Positions 46,262-54,395 of a stretch of DNA of 64,000 nucleotides are shown one piece after another. The DNA lies in NCBI GenBank assembly GCA_023128035.1, contig JAGMES010000007.1, positions 1 to 64,000 on the forward strand, written 5' to 3'. A model generated the notes under the pieces. It was not told the DNA's origin. It was given only the letters and a program-made list of their open reading frames with translations, and did not search any database. The DNA is from Halanaerobiales bacterium (GTDB taxonomy: Bacteria > Bacillota_F > Halanaerobiia > DY22613). How positions within the stretch are numbered: position 1 is the first letter of the stretch; each line of letters starts with the position of its first letter. Both the position numbers and the translations under genes were made by a program.

Positions 46262-47143
46262 TTACATATATCCATCTTTTCTTAGTTTTTCTAACCCACC
46301 ACCATCTTCTTTATCTTGAGCTCTTCCAGACCTTTCTGCAATATTAGCAAACTGGCCTGTTTTTAATTCATCTATTATTTCATCAACATTTTTAGCTGTT
46401 GATTTCACTGGATTTGTACAAGGTGCGCAACCTAATGAGCGATATCTAGTTCCATCTCCCTGATCAAAATATAGAGATACTACTGGAATGTTTTCCTGTT
46501 TAATATATTCCCAAATATTTAACTCTGTCCAATCTAATAATGGATGAATCCTTACATGCGTACCAGGTGCAAAATCCGTCTTATATTGGTTCCAAAATTC
46601 TGGAGGTTGATCTTCTAAATCCCAATAATTACTCTGATCTCTAGGTGAGAAATATCTCTCTTTTGATCGACTTCCCTCTTCATCTGCTCTTATACCAACA
46701 ATAACTCCTGTAAAAGGCTCTGCGTTTTTATCTAATTCATATTCTGCAGTTTCATGATTTAAGCGATATCTAGGCCAGGTTCCGTTAAGAGTATTTTTTA
46801 AAGCTTTTGTCTTTAATTTTCTACAACACTCTATCCTTGAAATATTACCATCAGGATAAGTCTCTTTATTTTTTAAAGCATTTACGTTCTGACCATATAT
46901 CATATCTAACTTCCAATCTAATGCTAAGCTATCTCGATGTTTTATCATCTCAGGTATTTTATAACTTGTATCTATATGAATCATAGGAATCGGAACATGA
47001 CCAAAAAAAGCCTTCCTAGCAAGCCATAATAATACTGTGCTATCCTTACCTATTGACCATAGCATACATAAGTTTCTAAACTCACTATAGGCTTCTCTAA
47101 AAATATGAATACTCCGACTCTCCAAACGTTCTAAATGATTCAT
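46262..47143 (-). CDS. cysD: CysD, sulfate adenylyltransferase small subunit
   Basis: 293 residues, PP-loop enzyme. [22 protein letters not shown] contains the SxGKDS ATP loop; [16 protein letters not shown] and [20 protein letters not shown] are the CysD substrate segments, and [15 protein letters not shown] carries the conserved GCxPCT. Makes APS from ATP and sulfate together with CysN. 14 bp upstream of cysNC and 17 bp after rfbB in the same transcript. Confidence 0.96.
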   Translation of the reverse strand: MNHLERLESRSIHIFREAYSEFRNLCMLWSIGKDSTVLLWLARKAFFGHVPIPMIHIDTSYKIPEMIKHRDSLALDWKLDMIYGQNVNALKNKETYPDGNISRIECCRKLKTKALKNTLNGTWPRYRLNHETAEYELDKNAEPFTGVIVGIRADEEGSRSKERYFSPRDQSNYWDLEDQPPEFWNQYKTDFAPGTHVRIHPLLDWTELNIWEYIKQENIPVVSLYFDQGDGTRYRSLGCAPCTNPVKSTAKNVDEIIDELKTGQFANIAERSGRAQDKEDGGGLEKLRKDGYM

Positions 47144-47160
47144 ACTTTTTTCCTCCTATC

Positions 47161-48138
47161 TCAAAAGTTACACCAATTGCGATTTTCTTTATACCACTGG
47201 ATAGTTTTTTTTATTCCTTCGAAAAAATTGTATTTTGGAGACCAGCCTAATTCTTTTCTAATTTTTGATGAATCAATAGCATATCTTCGGTCATGACCTA
47301 GGCGATCTTTTACAAAGCAAATTTTCGATTTAGATTCACTTAGTTCTTGCAAAATAATATTAGCAATTTCTAAATTGGTCATTTCATTATTTGAACCTAT
47401 ATTATAAACTTCCCCCACTTTTCCAGAATGAAGTACTAAATCTATTCCATGACAATGGTCGGTCACATGAATCCAATCTCTTATATTGAAACCATCACCA
47501 TATATGGGTAAGTCCTTGTTTTCTAAAGTATTTGTAATCAATACTGGAATTAATTTTTCTGGAAACTGATAAGGTCCATAATTATTTGAACACCTAGTTA
47601 TATTTATCGGAGTTCCATAAGTTTTATAAAAAGCCCTAACTAATAAATCTGCACTAGCTTTGCTTGCTGAATAAGGATTATTTGGCGCAAGAGGAGTTTC
47701 TTCAGTAAATAAATCCGTTGGACCAAGAGAGCCATATACTTCATCTGTCGAAATTTGTACAAATTTTTTAATCTCATATTTTCTAGCAGCATCCAATAAG
47801 ATTTGAGTTCCTAAAACATTAGTTTTAATAAATAGTCCAGAATTATGAATACTTCTATCAACATGAGATTCAGCAGCAAAGTTCACAATATAATCAACTC
47901 CATCTCCAACTATCTGATTTACTAATTCAGAATCTGTGATATCTCCTTTTATAAATTGATAATTTGATCTGGTTTCAATATCACAAAGATTTTCTAAGTT
48001 ACCAGCATAAGTCAGGTTATCTAGATTGATAAAAAAATAATCAGAATATTTATTTATCATATAATGGAAAAAATTAGAACCAATAAATCCAGCTCCCCCT
48101 GTTACAAGAATCTTTTTTGCTATTCCTCTCCTATCCAT
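47161..48138 (-). CDS. rfbB: dTDP-glucose 4,6-dehydratase
   Basis: About 325 residues from the ATG at 48138, which overlaps the stop of the small membrane gene (ATGGATAG). Short-chain dehydrogenase fold: VTGGAGFIGSNFFHYMI, NFAAESHVDRSI, FVQISTDEVYGSL with the active-site region, and YSASKASADLLVRAFYKTYG with Tyr-x3-Lys. Second step of dTDP-L-rhamnose synthesis. Unusually it lies in the PAPS operon, while rfbA, C and D are in another operon 2 kb away, tying rhamnose supply to sulfation. Confidence 0.94.
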   Translation of the reverse strand: MDRRGIAKKILVTGGAGFIGSNFFHYMINKYSDYFFINLDNLTYAGNLENLCDIETRSNYQFIKGDITDSELVNQIVGDGVDYIVNFAAESHVDRSIHNSGLFIKTNVLGTQILLDAARKYEIKKFVQISTDEVYGSLGPTDLFTEETPLAPNNPYSASKASADLLVRAFYKTYGTPINITRCSNNYGPYQFPEKLIPVLITNTLENKDLPIYGDGFNIRDWIHVTDHCHGIDLVLHSGKVGEVYNIGSNNEMTNLEIANIILQELSESKSKICFVKDRLGHDRRYAIDSSKIRKELGWSPKYNFFEGIKKTIQWYKENRNWCNF

Positions 48139-48370
48139 CTTTATCGCTCCAATCATTGGAATTCTCTTTATCATTTTTGGAAGGCAGTTTTACTTTTTCC
48201 CAAATTTTTTCGTGCAAATAATAAAAAATCGTTTTAGATATAGTCTCGAATATTGCAAAGCTGCCAGCTATTTTTAATTCCCCACTTAAAAAATATATTA
48301 TTACAACAGATGTTATTGACGCAGTTAATCTCCAGGTTATTGTTTTAAAGAGAGTTTTTGAAATACCCAC
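48131..48370 (-). CDS. Small DUF2061 membrane protein
   Basis: 79 residues. ISKTLFKTITWRLTASITSVVIIYFLSG followed by AIFETISKTIFYYLHEKIW is the DUF2061 pattern: two hydrophobic helices with a KTxTWRxTAS start and a YYxHEKxW end. The tail is hydrophilic. Function unknown. In my memory members are often beside sulfate-activation genes, as here. First gene of DUF2061-rfbB-cysD-cysNC; it overlaps rfbB by 8 bp. Confidence 0.8.
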   Translation of the reverse strand: MGISKTLFKTITWRLTASITSVVIIYFLSGELKIAGSFAIFETISKTIFYYLHEKIWEKVKLPSKNDKENSNDWSDKDG

Positions 48371-48407
48371 GACTAATACCCCCTAATGAAGGTACAAACA
48401 CTTTTTT

Positions 48408-48435
48408 TATTATATGTAATATATATATATCATGT
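48408..48435 (-). promoter_or_regulatory. Sigma-K-like promoter of the PAPS/rfbB operon
   Basis: Minus strand: AC (48435-48434), 17 bp, CATATAATA (48416-48408), about 40 bp before the DUF2061 gene. The spacer is alternating AT, so chance similarity is easier here than at the other sites. Confidence 0.45.
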
Positions 48436-48520
48436 GATTAAGAAAATTTTTGCTGTTTAAAATACTTTTTATCGGTTAAATTAATCAATATACATATTAA
48501 GAATAAAAGAGAGGTTCTTT

Positions 48521-49741
48521 ATGCAAATCGTACATGCACTTGTTGAAAGTGGCGAAGGAAAGAAAGTTACTGATCTTTTGAAAACTCTAGGTGTGGATAT
48601 TGAAGATTATAAATTGATAAGCTCTCCTGACGGTGATCTGGTAATAATCAATCTTTTATATGGTAATATGGATATACTGATAGATAATTTACGAGAACAT
48701 TTTACTTTTGAATCTAAGGATACTCGAAGTTTAATTATTTTCACTCCCGACACAGTGATTCCGCGAAATGAAAAAAAGGTTAAAAAGCACTCATTCCGAG
48801 CAACCAGAGAGTCACTAATAACCTTTGCTAAAGAAAATTCTTCTTTAAATTCACAGTTTTTTGCTCTTGTTATTCTTTCTTCTATGATAGCTGCATTAGG
48901 ACTTATTTTAGATAATGTTGCAGTATTGGTAGGCGGAATGGTAATTGCTCCAGCTTTAGGGCCAATTCTCGGAACGTCTATCGGAATAGTGCTTGGAAAT
49001 TATAAGCTAATGCAGCGAGGTATCGTTGCAGAATTCTTTGCAATGTTAATTGCAATCACAATAGGTTTTCTCTTTGGAGTAGTAGTGCCAAATGTAGAAA
49101 TGACAAAAGCTTTAGAAGTCAGAATGATTCCAACTATAGCTGATTTAATCATTGCAGGGGCTGCTGGGGCTGCTGGAGCATACTCACTTTTGGCAAAAGG
49201 AAACCAATCCCAATTAGTCGGAGTAATGGTCGCAGCATCTTTAGTTCCAGTTATGAGCACAATTGGAATCGGTATTTCTATGGGAAATACGACAATGATT
49301 AACGGAGCACTCCTTTTGCTGATTAGCAACTTTATTGCATTATTGTTAGCGGTAATTATAACGCTTTATCTCAAAGGTTTAAAACCCCAGATCTGGCACG
49401 AAAATCGTGCTGATAAATTAATAAAACGCAGTCTGTTCATTACACTCTTAGTAGTAATTTTATTAAGTATTCCTCTAGGTTTTATAACCTATGAGGAATT
49501 TGGTGTAAAAAAACCTCAAGAAAAAATTGAGAATATTGTTCAGGATGCTTTTGAGAGACAAAAAAACTTTAAACTTTCCTCCCTCTCATTAAAGGATAAA
49601 GATATCAATATCTTTTTTTATTCTACAAAACCTGCTTTAGAAGAAGATTTTCTCGAATTAAAACGTGAAATCCGAAACCAGATTAATGAAGAATACCAGA
49701 TTATTTATGAGATTGTTTTTACTCAGAAAATCAACCACTAG
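48521..49741 (+). CDS. DUF389 (TIGR00341-type) membrane protein
   Basis: 406 residues. An N-terminal soluble part (about 1-100, MQIVHALVESGEGKKVTDLL) is followed by the DUF389 membrane core with about six helices. Diagnostic text is FALVILSSMIAALGLILDNVAVLVGGMVIAPALGP and GVMVAASLVPVMSTIGIGIS. The C-terminal 80 residues are again soluble. Function unknown; transport has been suggested for the family. It faces away from the PAPS operon and converges with rfbD, 4 bp apart. Nothing ties it to the glycan genes except position. Confidence 0.85.
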   Translation: MQIVHALVESGEGKKVTDLLKTLGVDIEDYKLISSPDGDLVIINLLYGNMDILIDNLREHFTFESKDTRSLIIFTPDTVIPRNEKKVKKHSFRATRESLITFAKENSSLNSQFFALVILSSMIAALGLILDNVAVLVGGMVIAPALGPILGTSIGIVLGNYKLMQRGIVAEFFAMLIAITIGFLFGVVVPNVEMTKALEVRMIPTIADLIIAGAAGAAGAYSLLAKGNQSQLVGVMVAASLVPVMSTIGIGISMGNTTMINGALLLLISNFIALLLAVIITLYLKGLKPQIWHENRADKLIKRSLFITLLVVILLSIPLGFITYEEFGVKKPQEKIENIVQDAFERQKNFKLSSLSLKDKDINIFFYSTKPALEEDFLELKREIRNQINEEYQIIYEIVFTQKINH

Positions 49742-49745
49742 AAAA

Positions 49746-50594
49746 TCAAGAGCTATTTGCTGAATTTTGTAAACAATCTTTTAATGCAAATCTCCAATCT
49801 CGCATAGCTAGGTTATACGTTTTTTCAAAATTAAAATTCTCCATAACAGTATACTGAGGTCTTTTTACAATATCGCCATACTCTTCTGTAGTAATTGGTT
49901 TTATGGTACTATCTAATTCCTTCATGTGAAAAATTGCTTTGGCAAACTCAAACCAAGAACAAGAGCCTTTATTGGAGATATGATATATACCATAAAAAGG
50001 ATATTGAATAACCTCTTTTATGGCAACGGCTAAATCCCTAGCATAGGTGGGTGTTCCAATCTGATCTCTGATAACTGTAATTTTATGTCTTTCCTTCGCC
50101 AATTCTAGCATCACTTTTACAAAATTACGACCATATTCACTGAATATCCAGGACGTGCGGAGAATATAAAATTTTTGCAATAATGATTGAATAATTTCTT
50201 CTCCAGCAAGTTTTGATTTACCATAAATATTTAAAGGATTTAAGGTGTCAAACTCAATATAAGGCTCTTGTTTCGACCCATCAAATACATAATCGGTACT
50301 AATATACACAACTTTTGCATTCACTTCTAGAGCAGCAATAGCAATATTTCTTGTTCCTAACGCATTTACCAAAAAAGCTTTATTAGGATTCAACTCACAT
50401 CCTTTTACATCTGTATAAGCTCCAGCATGAATAATTACTTCAGGCTTTAATCTCTTAATCTTTTTTAAAGTAGTTAATGGATCAGTAAAATCCAACATAG
50501 TTCTTCCCCATGCATAAACATTTTCATCTTGAAAAACTTCACTCAAGGTTCTTCCTAACTGTCCGTCAGCACCAGAAATCAATATTTTACCCAT
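49746..50594 (-). CDS. rfbD: dTDP-4-dehydrorhamnose reductase
   Basis: About 282 residues from the ATG at 50594, which overlaps the rfbC stop by 8 bp (GATGGGTAA). A longer frame to 50789 is only the overlap with rfbC. KILISGADGQLGRTLSEVF is the NADPH loop, VVYISTDYVFDGSKQEPY and YGKSKLAGEEII carry the Ser and Tyr-x3-Lys residues, and LRTSWIFSEYGRNFV follows. Last step of dTDP-L-rhamnose synthesis. Confidence 0.95.
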   Translation of the reverse strand: MGKILISGADGQLGRTLSEVFQDENVYAWGRTMLDFTDPLTTLKKIKRLKPEVIIHAGAYTDVKGCELNPNKAFLVNALGTRNIAIAALEVNAKVVYISTDYVFDGSKQEPYIEFDTLNPLNIYGKSKLAGEEIIQSLLQKFYILRTSWIFSEYGRNFVKVMLELAKERHKITVIRDQIGTPTYARDLAVAIKEVIQYPFYGIYHISNKGSCSWFEFAKAIFHMKELDSTIKPITTEEYGDIVKRPQYTVMENFNFEKTYNLAMRDWRFALKDCLQNSANSS

Positions 50595-51042
50595 CTTTCC
50601 GATCCCAATCGTACGGAATATCATTATCATGAGGATCAACCCGATATTCATCTGGATCATCATAGTCATATTTTTGAGTAGGAATATTAATAACAATCGC
50701 TTCACCCTCGCTAATACACTTAAAACCATGATATACATTTGGAGGTATCTGAAGCAAAATTGGATTAAATTCACCCATGAAAAACTCATTTACTTCTTTA
50801 TAGGTTGATGAATCTTCACGTTCATCATATAATACGACTTTCATCATCCCTTTTATAATAACAAAATGATCAAATTGTTTTTTATGATAATGCCAGGCTT
50901 TAACAACTCCAGAATAAGCTGTTGTCATATAGATTTGCCCAAATCGAATAAATAATTCATCATCTTCCCTTAAAATTTCTATTAATCGTCCACGTTCATC
51001 TGGAATCGTCTTGAGATTTTTGATTTTAACCCCTTCTATCAT
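50587..51042 (-). CDS. rfbC: dTDP-4-dehydrorhamnose 3,5-epimerase family protein (short form)
   Basis: 151 residues, cupin fold. IPDERGRLIEILREDD, GVVKAWHYHKKQFDHFVIIKG with the catalytic His, and QIPPNVYHGFKCI are RfbC marks. At 151 residues it is shorter than the 180-190 of classical RfbC, a form common in anaerobic Firmicutes and archaea. It overlaps rfbA by 4 bp and rfbD by 8 bp, so the three genes are coupled. Confidence 0.88.
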   Translation of the reverse strand: MIEGVKIKNLKTIPDERGRLIEILREDDELFIRFGQIYMTTAYSGVVKAWHYHKKQFDHFVIIKGMMKVVLYDEREDSSTYKEVNEFFMGEFNPILLQIPPNVYHGFKCISEGEAIVINIPTQKYDYDDPDEYRVDPHDNDIPYDWDRKDG

Positions 51043-51773
51043 CCTTCACTCCTCCTCTTAAGATATGATTCACGGGCCAGCACTGTTGCATTAAATAAAC
51101 TTTCAAATATCCCTGCATCAGTCCAAAATCCTTCTAAATAATATGCTTTTAGCGCGTTTTGTAGAATAAATGAATTATTAATATCTGTAATTTCTAACTC
51201 TCCTCTATCAGAAGGTTTTAAGGTTTTGATAATATCAAATACTTCATGATGATACATATAAATTCCAGTTACAATCCAATTACTTTTTGGGTTCTCTGGT
51301 TTTTCTACAATTTGAATAATCTTTTGATTCTGAACTTCTGCCACACCAAATCGTTCTGGTTCAGAAACCTGTTTCAAAAAAACTCCTGCTTTAACCTTTG
51401 ATTTTTCAAAATCCTTAACCGCAATTTTCAAATCCTCTTGAATAATGTTATCACCCAGTAAAACGATCACTTTTTCTCCATTAGCAAAATCTTCTGCTAA
51501 ACTTAACGCATGAGCAATTCCTCCAGCTTCATCCTGATATTTATAAGTGAAATTTGCTCCAAATTTCTTACCACTGCCTAACAATTGAAATAGTTCTCCC
51601 GTGCTTTCCCCACCAAGCACAATCAATATATCTGTAATTCCAGCTTTACAAAGAGTCTCTATTGGATAAAAGATCATCGGTTTATTATATATAGGGAGAA
51701 GATGTTTGTTGATTACTTTTGTTAAAGGATAAAGTCTGGATCCAGTACCCCCCGCTAAAATTATCCCTTTCAT
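51039..51773 (-). CDS. rfbA: Glucose-1-phosphate thymidylyltransferase
   Basis: About 244 residues from the ATG at 51773 (AGGAGG 6 nt upstream); the longer frame adds 13 residues without support. MKGIILAGGTGSRLYPLT is the nucleotidyltransferase loop, HLLPIYNKPMIFYPIETL contains the substrate Lys, and LGDNIIQED and GVFLKQVSEPERFGVAEV follow. First gene of rfbA-rfbC-rfbD, making dTDP-glucose for rhamnose; rfbB is in the neighbouring operon. Confidence 0.95.
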   Translation of the reverse strand: MKGIILAGGTGSRLYPLTKVINKHLLPIYNKPMIFYPIETLCKAGITDILIVLGGESTGELFQLLGSGKKFGANFTYKYQDEAGGIAHALSLAEDFANGEKVIVLLGDNIIQEDLKIAVKDFEKSKVKAGVFLKQVSEPERFGVAEVQNQKIIQIVEKPENPKSNWIVTGIYMYHHEVFDIIKTLKPSDRGELEITDINNSFILQNALKAYYLEGFWTDAGIFESLFNATVLARESYLKRRSEG

Positions 51774-51815
51774 ATTCTTCCTCCTAATCTTCCTCCATTT
51801 GATACTTACCATATT

Positions 51816-51843
51816 TATAATATGATTTATGATTGTAGAGGGT
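51816..51843 (-). promoter_or_regulatory. Sigma-K-like promoter of rfbACD
   Basis: Minus strand: AC (51843-51842), 17 bp, CATATTATA (51824-51816), about 45 bp before the rfbA start. Confidence 0.5.
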
Positions 51844-51860
51844 TCGTTTCAATTTAAGTA

Positions 51861-51887
51861 ACAATTATATTTATATAGCATATTATA
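51861..51887 (+). promoter_or_regulatory. Sigma-K-like promoter facing the GT2 relic
   Basis: Plus strand: AC (51861-51862), 16 bp, CATATTATA (51879-51887). It is divergent to the rfbA promoter, with the two elements only 17 bp apart. Confidence 0.45.
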
Positions 51888-51954
51888 TTGCAAATAATGT
51901 AGAGAAAAAAATCATGGAACTTCAATATTCAATCATTAAAAGGGAGGAGTACCC

Positions 51955-52440
51955 ATTCCTTATTATAGTTTTGTAATTGTATGTTATAACAATTGGGAAA
52001 TAACTAAACAAGCTATTGTTACTTTAATTGAATCATTAAGTAATGTTCATATAGAAAAAGGCCTTGAACAACTAAAAACAAACTATCAAAATAACCCCAT
52101 TGAATTTATTTTTCTTAATTTGAATCAAAACATCGGGTTTCCTGTAAGCATAAATTTTGGACTAGCGAAATGTAGAGGTGAGATCATAGCTACTCTAAAC
52201 AACGACTTAATATTTCCACCAAATTGGTTTGATGGATTAATCAACACATTGGAAAATAATAAAGAGATTGGAGTTGCTGTACCACACTTATCTTATAGTT
52301 CAGGACCTCAGAATGTAGGCGTTAGATTTAATGAACCGATAGAAATTTTTAATTTTTCTAAAAATTTTATTACCTTAATGAACATTATCGATAAAGCACT
52401 ATGCTATTCTCATCATATATCCTCTCTTGTAATCAAGTAG
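51955..52440 (+). pseudogene. Truncated GT2 glycosyltransferase relic without a normal start
   Basis: The frame reads SFVIVCYNNWEITKQAIVTL, NIGFPVSINFGLAKCRGEII and TLNNDLIFPPNWFDGL, clearly GT2. The conserved start region has no ATG, GTG or TTG. A good GGGAGGAG ribosome site is followed 5 nt later by ATT (51955), so either a rare ATT start or a mutated ATG. The only in-frame ATGs (52120 and later) would delete the first strand. After about residue 120 the GT2 similarity ends and a stop comes at 162 codons, where family members have 240 or more. Most likely an inactivated gene; residual expression cannot be excluded. Confidence 0.7.
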
Positions 52441-52500
52441 GAGGAGGATCTTTCCTACCTCCTCTCTTCTTGTCATTAGAGAAAATATGATATGTATCAT

Positions 52501-52971
52501 CTAGTAGTGACAGGGATCTTCTACAGGTTTAGGAATTTTTATAAATCCTTTAACTACTAGTTGCCCAATAACCTTCTTATAACCTAACTTTTCGCATTTA
52601 TCACTAACTGGTTCTGCCAATTCAAAATCTCTATATACTGCTTTTACTATAACTTCAGGAACACCTCTATAATAAAAATTCAAGTCCATTTCCTCAATAA
52701 ATTCTATGCAAAAAGCAACTCGATGCATTAGGTTATCAACTGAGAAATAGTGTAGTATAATTTTGATTTTACCTACTATAACAGCTTTTGTACCAAGCAT
52801 TTTCGTTTTAATCTTCTCAACAATGATCTTAGAATCATATATTTCGATGATAGAAGAAGTTTCACATGGCAGAGAGAAATAAATGGGAATTAAAATGTTT
52901 ATTTTTTTAGTTGGAATACATTTTTTTTTACGTATCAACTTACTTTCACATATGTATTCAGAATTTGACAT
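52501..52971 (-). CDS. Small DUF3794 (SPOCS)-like structural protein
   Basis: 156 residues. The central part MLGTKAVIVGKIKIILHYFS, followed by VDNLMHRVAFCIEFIEEMDL, has the DUF3794 pattern (G-K-hydrophobic-x-I-hydrophobic-Y, then V-x-F). DUF3794 domains occur in spore-coat morphogenetic proteins such as SafA and SipL partners. A second copy of the same pattern is in the next upstream gene. Cysteines are spread through the sequence (eight), which could cross-link in a coat layer. No signal peptide. It is 15 bp after that gene, so cotranscribed. Confidence 0.6.
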   Translation of the reverse strand: MSNSEYICESKLIRKKKCIPTKKINILIPIYFSLPCETSSIIEIYDSKIIVEKIKTKMLGTKAVIVGKIKIILHYFSVDNLMHRVAFCIEFIEEMDLNFYYRGVPEVIVKAVYRDFELAEPVSDKCEKLGYKKVIGQLVVKGFIKIPKPVEDPCHY

Positions 52972-52986
52972 AAAAATAGCCCCTTT

Positions 52987-53754
52987 CTAGCAGTCAGTAT
53001 CACAATCACATTCTTCACCTGGAATGACGCAGACAAAGATCAGGATACATTCACTGATCTTTCGGGGACTTATAACCTGGTTTGAAATATCTTCAACAAA
53101 TACTTCAATTTTTTTGCCCTTTATATGAATAGGTAATTTTACAAAAGTACAAAAAGGAATTTCAAACTTAACTTTACGTACTGATTCTTTACAATTGTCA
53201 GAGATATAAAATATTTTTTTGATAATTTTACCCTGAATAATTGTTTTGAAACCTTCCAAAGTTTTAATGGTTTTATGAGAAGTCACCTTAGGATCAAGAC
53301 ATATTTTGGTCACTTCTTTAATATCAGGTTTATCTGGTGGGATCTCTAATGTTACTTCTTTTAAAAATTCTTCGCAAGGAAAGTGACATAGATCCTTATG
53401 TTTATCCAAATTACAAATTCCATCTATTTTACAGTGGTGTTTAAAATCATGGTGCTCATGGTGCTCATGGTGACAAAAATCATGACCCTTAAAATTTAAA
53501 ATATCTTCTAATTTAAATTGTAATAACATTTGTTGTTTAATCGGCATCCTCATTGATTTGGCTATACTTTCCTGAAGCTTAATTATGTCTTCCGGGCAAA
53601 GTTTATTCTCTTCTATGGATTTTGTAATAGCTTGAATTTTTTCAGCTTCTGCATTTACAAAATGAGCAAGGGCAACTTCTTCTAAAGCAATTGACTCTAA
53701 TAAATCTGTCAACGATTTTTTTAAATCCCCTTTTGGTATTTTTGGCATACTCAT
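52987..53754 (-). CDS. Surface-layer/coat-type protein: NAEGEKIQ-like domain, His/Cys linker, DUF3794-like domain
   Basis: About 255 residues from the ATG at 53754 (AAGGGG 9 nt upstream; MSMPKIP parallels MSIPVIP of the next gene). Residues 1-90 contain LLESIALEEVALAHFVNAEA followed by EKIQAITKSIEE, a motif I know from exosporium and other Firmicute surface proteins. Residues about 95-135 are rich in His and Cys (HHEHHEHHDFKHHCK, CHFPC), a likely metal-binding linker. Residues about 140-255 have the DUF3794 pattern IIQGKIIKKIFYISDN then VRKVKFEIPFCTFVKLP, ending CDCDTDC. Probably a spore-coat or exosporium building block. Confidence 0.65.
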   Translation of the reverse strand: MSMPKIPKGDLKKSLTDLLESIALEEVALAHFVNAEAEKIQAITKSIEENKLCPEDIIKLQESIAKSMRMPIKQQMLLQFKLEDILNFKGHDFCHHEHHEHHDFKHHCKIDGICNLDKHKDLCHFPCEEFLKEVTLEIPPDKPDIKEVTKICLDPKVTSHKTIKTLEGFKTIIQGKIIKKIFYISDNCKESVRKVKFEIPFCTFVKLPIHIKGKKIEVFVEDISNQVISPRKISECILIFVCVIPGEECDCDTDC

Positions 53755-53821
53755 CTTTCTCAACCCCTTTTTGAACGCGATAACTATTCATCTATGGTTT
53801 TCTTTATTTAGGTGGTAGAAA

Positions 53822-53857
53822 AGCTTCACCCCTTAAATCAAACAAAGAGATGAAGCT
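53822..53857 (-). terminator. Terminator after the poly-Thr protein gene
   Basis: Minus strand AGCTTCATCTC pairs with GGGGTGAAGCT (with G-T pairs), then TTTTCT. It follows the poly-Thr gene by 33 bp. Confidence 0.6.
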
Positions 53858-53889
53858 GTATTTTAACCAAACAATTTAGCTAACTCAAA

Positions 53890-54234
53890 TTAAACAGTAG
53901 TAGTTGTTGTAGTTGTTGTTGTTGTTGTCGTACTAGTAGTTGTTGTAGTTGTAGTTGTAGTAATACCCTTAGCTTCTAAAACATCTTCCAACTTAAATTG
54001 TAACAATATCTGGTGTTTAATTGGTGTTCTTAAAATTTTATTTATTACCTTTTGAAATTCAAGTGCCTCATCAGGCTCTATAGTTCCATTTTCTAACATT
54101 TGAGCAATTGCTTGAATTTTCTCTCCTTCTGCATTTATAATATGAGCCAGTGCTGTCTCCTCTAAAGCTATTGATTCTAATAAATCGACTAACGCTTCCT
54201 CTTGAGTCCTTTCAGGAATTACAGGTATAGACAT
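53890..54234 (-). CDS. Small surface/coat-type protein with a polythreonine tail
   Basis: 114 residues. Residues 1-88 hold the domain with ALEETALAHIINAEGEKIQ, the same as in the 53754 gene, ending LLQFKLEDVLEAKGI. Then come nine Thr, one Ser, twelve Thr and a final Val. The Thr codons are mixed ACA, ACT and ACG, so the tail is selected at protein level but still a microsatellite prone to slippage. Such a tail is an obvious candidate for dense O-glycosylation by the nearby transferases, comparable in idea to the Thr-rich repeats of BclA-type exosporium proteins (known). No signal peptide, as expected for a coat protein made in the mother cell. Confidence 0.8.
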   Translation of the reverse strand: MSIPVIPERTQEEALVDLLESIALEETALAHIINAEGEKIQAIAQMLENGTIEPDEALEFQKVINKILRTPIKHQILLQFKLEDVLEAKGITTTTTTTTTSTTTTTTTTTTTTV

Positions 54235-54266
54235 TTATTTTTTCCCCCTTAGATTTTTAAGTAATA

Positions 54267-54294
54267 TATTTTATGTCTTAAGATAGATATTTGT
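54267..54294 (-). promoter_or_regulatory. Sigma-K-like promoter of the poly-Thr gene
   Basis: Minus strand: AC (54294-54293, in GTGACA), 17 bp, CATAAAATA (54275-54267), about 33 bp before the ATG at 54234. Confidence 0.55.
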
Positions 54295-54395
54295 CACTAA
54301 AAACGCAAAAAAATTAAAATGTTGTTCTCACAAAGTAGGAAAATATACAATATAATTATATTGAAAGTTTAAACAACATTTAAGGAGGAGAAAAA

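Noticed and set aside
44367..47143. Assimilatory sulfate reduction operon
   Set aside because: PAPS reductase and sulfite reductase are missing, and a sulfotransferase is next door; glycan sulfation explains the set better.
48408..48435. Ordinary sigma-A promoter before the DUF2061 gene
   Set aside because: No TTGACA-like box is at the correct distance; the AC/CATATAATA element fits better, although the alternating AT tract lowers certainty.
50595..50789. N-terminal extension of rfbD
   Set aside because: The extra 65 residues lie wholly in the rfbC coding region in another frame; the ATG at 50594 fits the overlap and family start.
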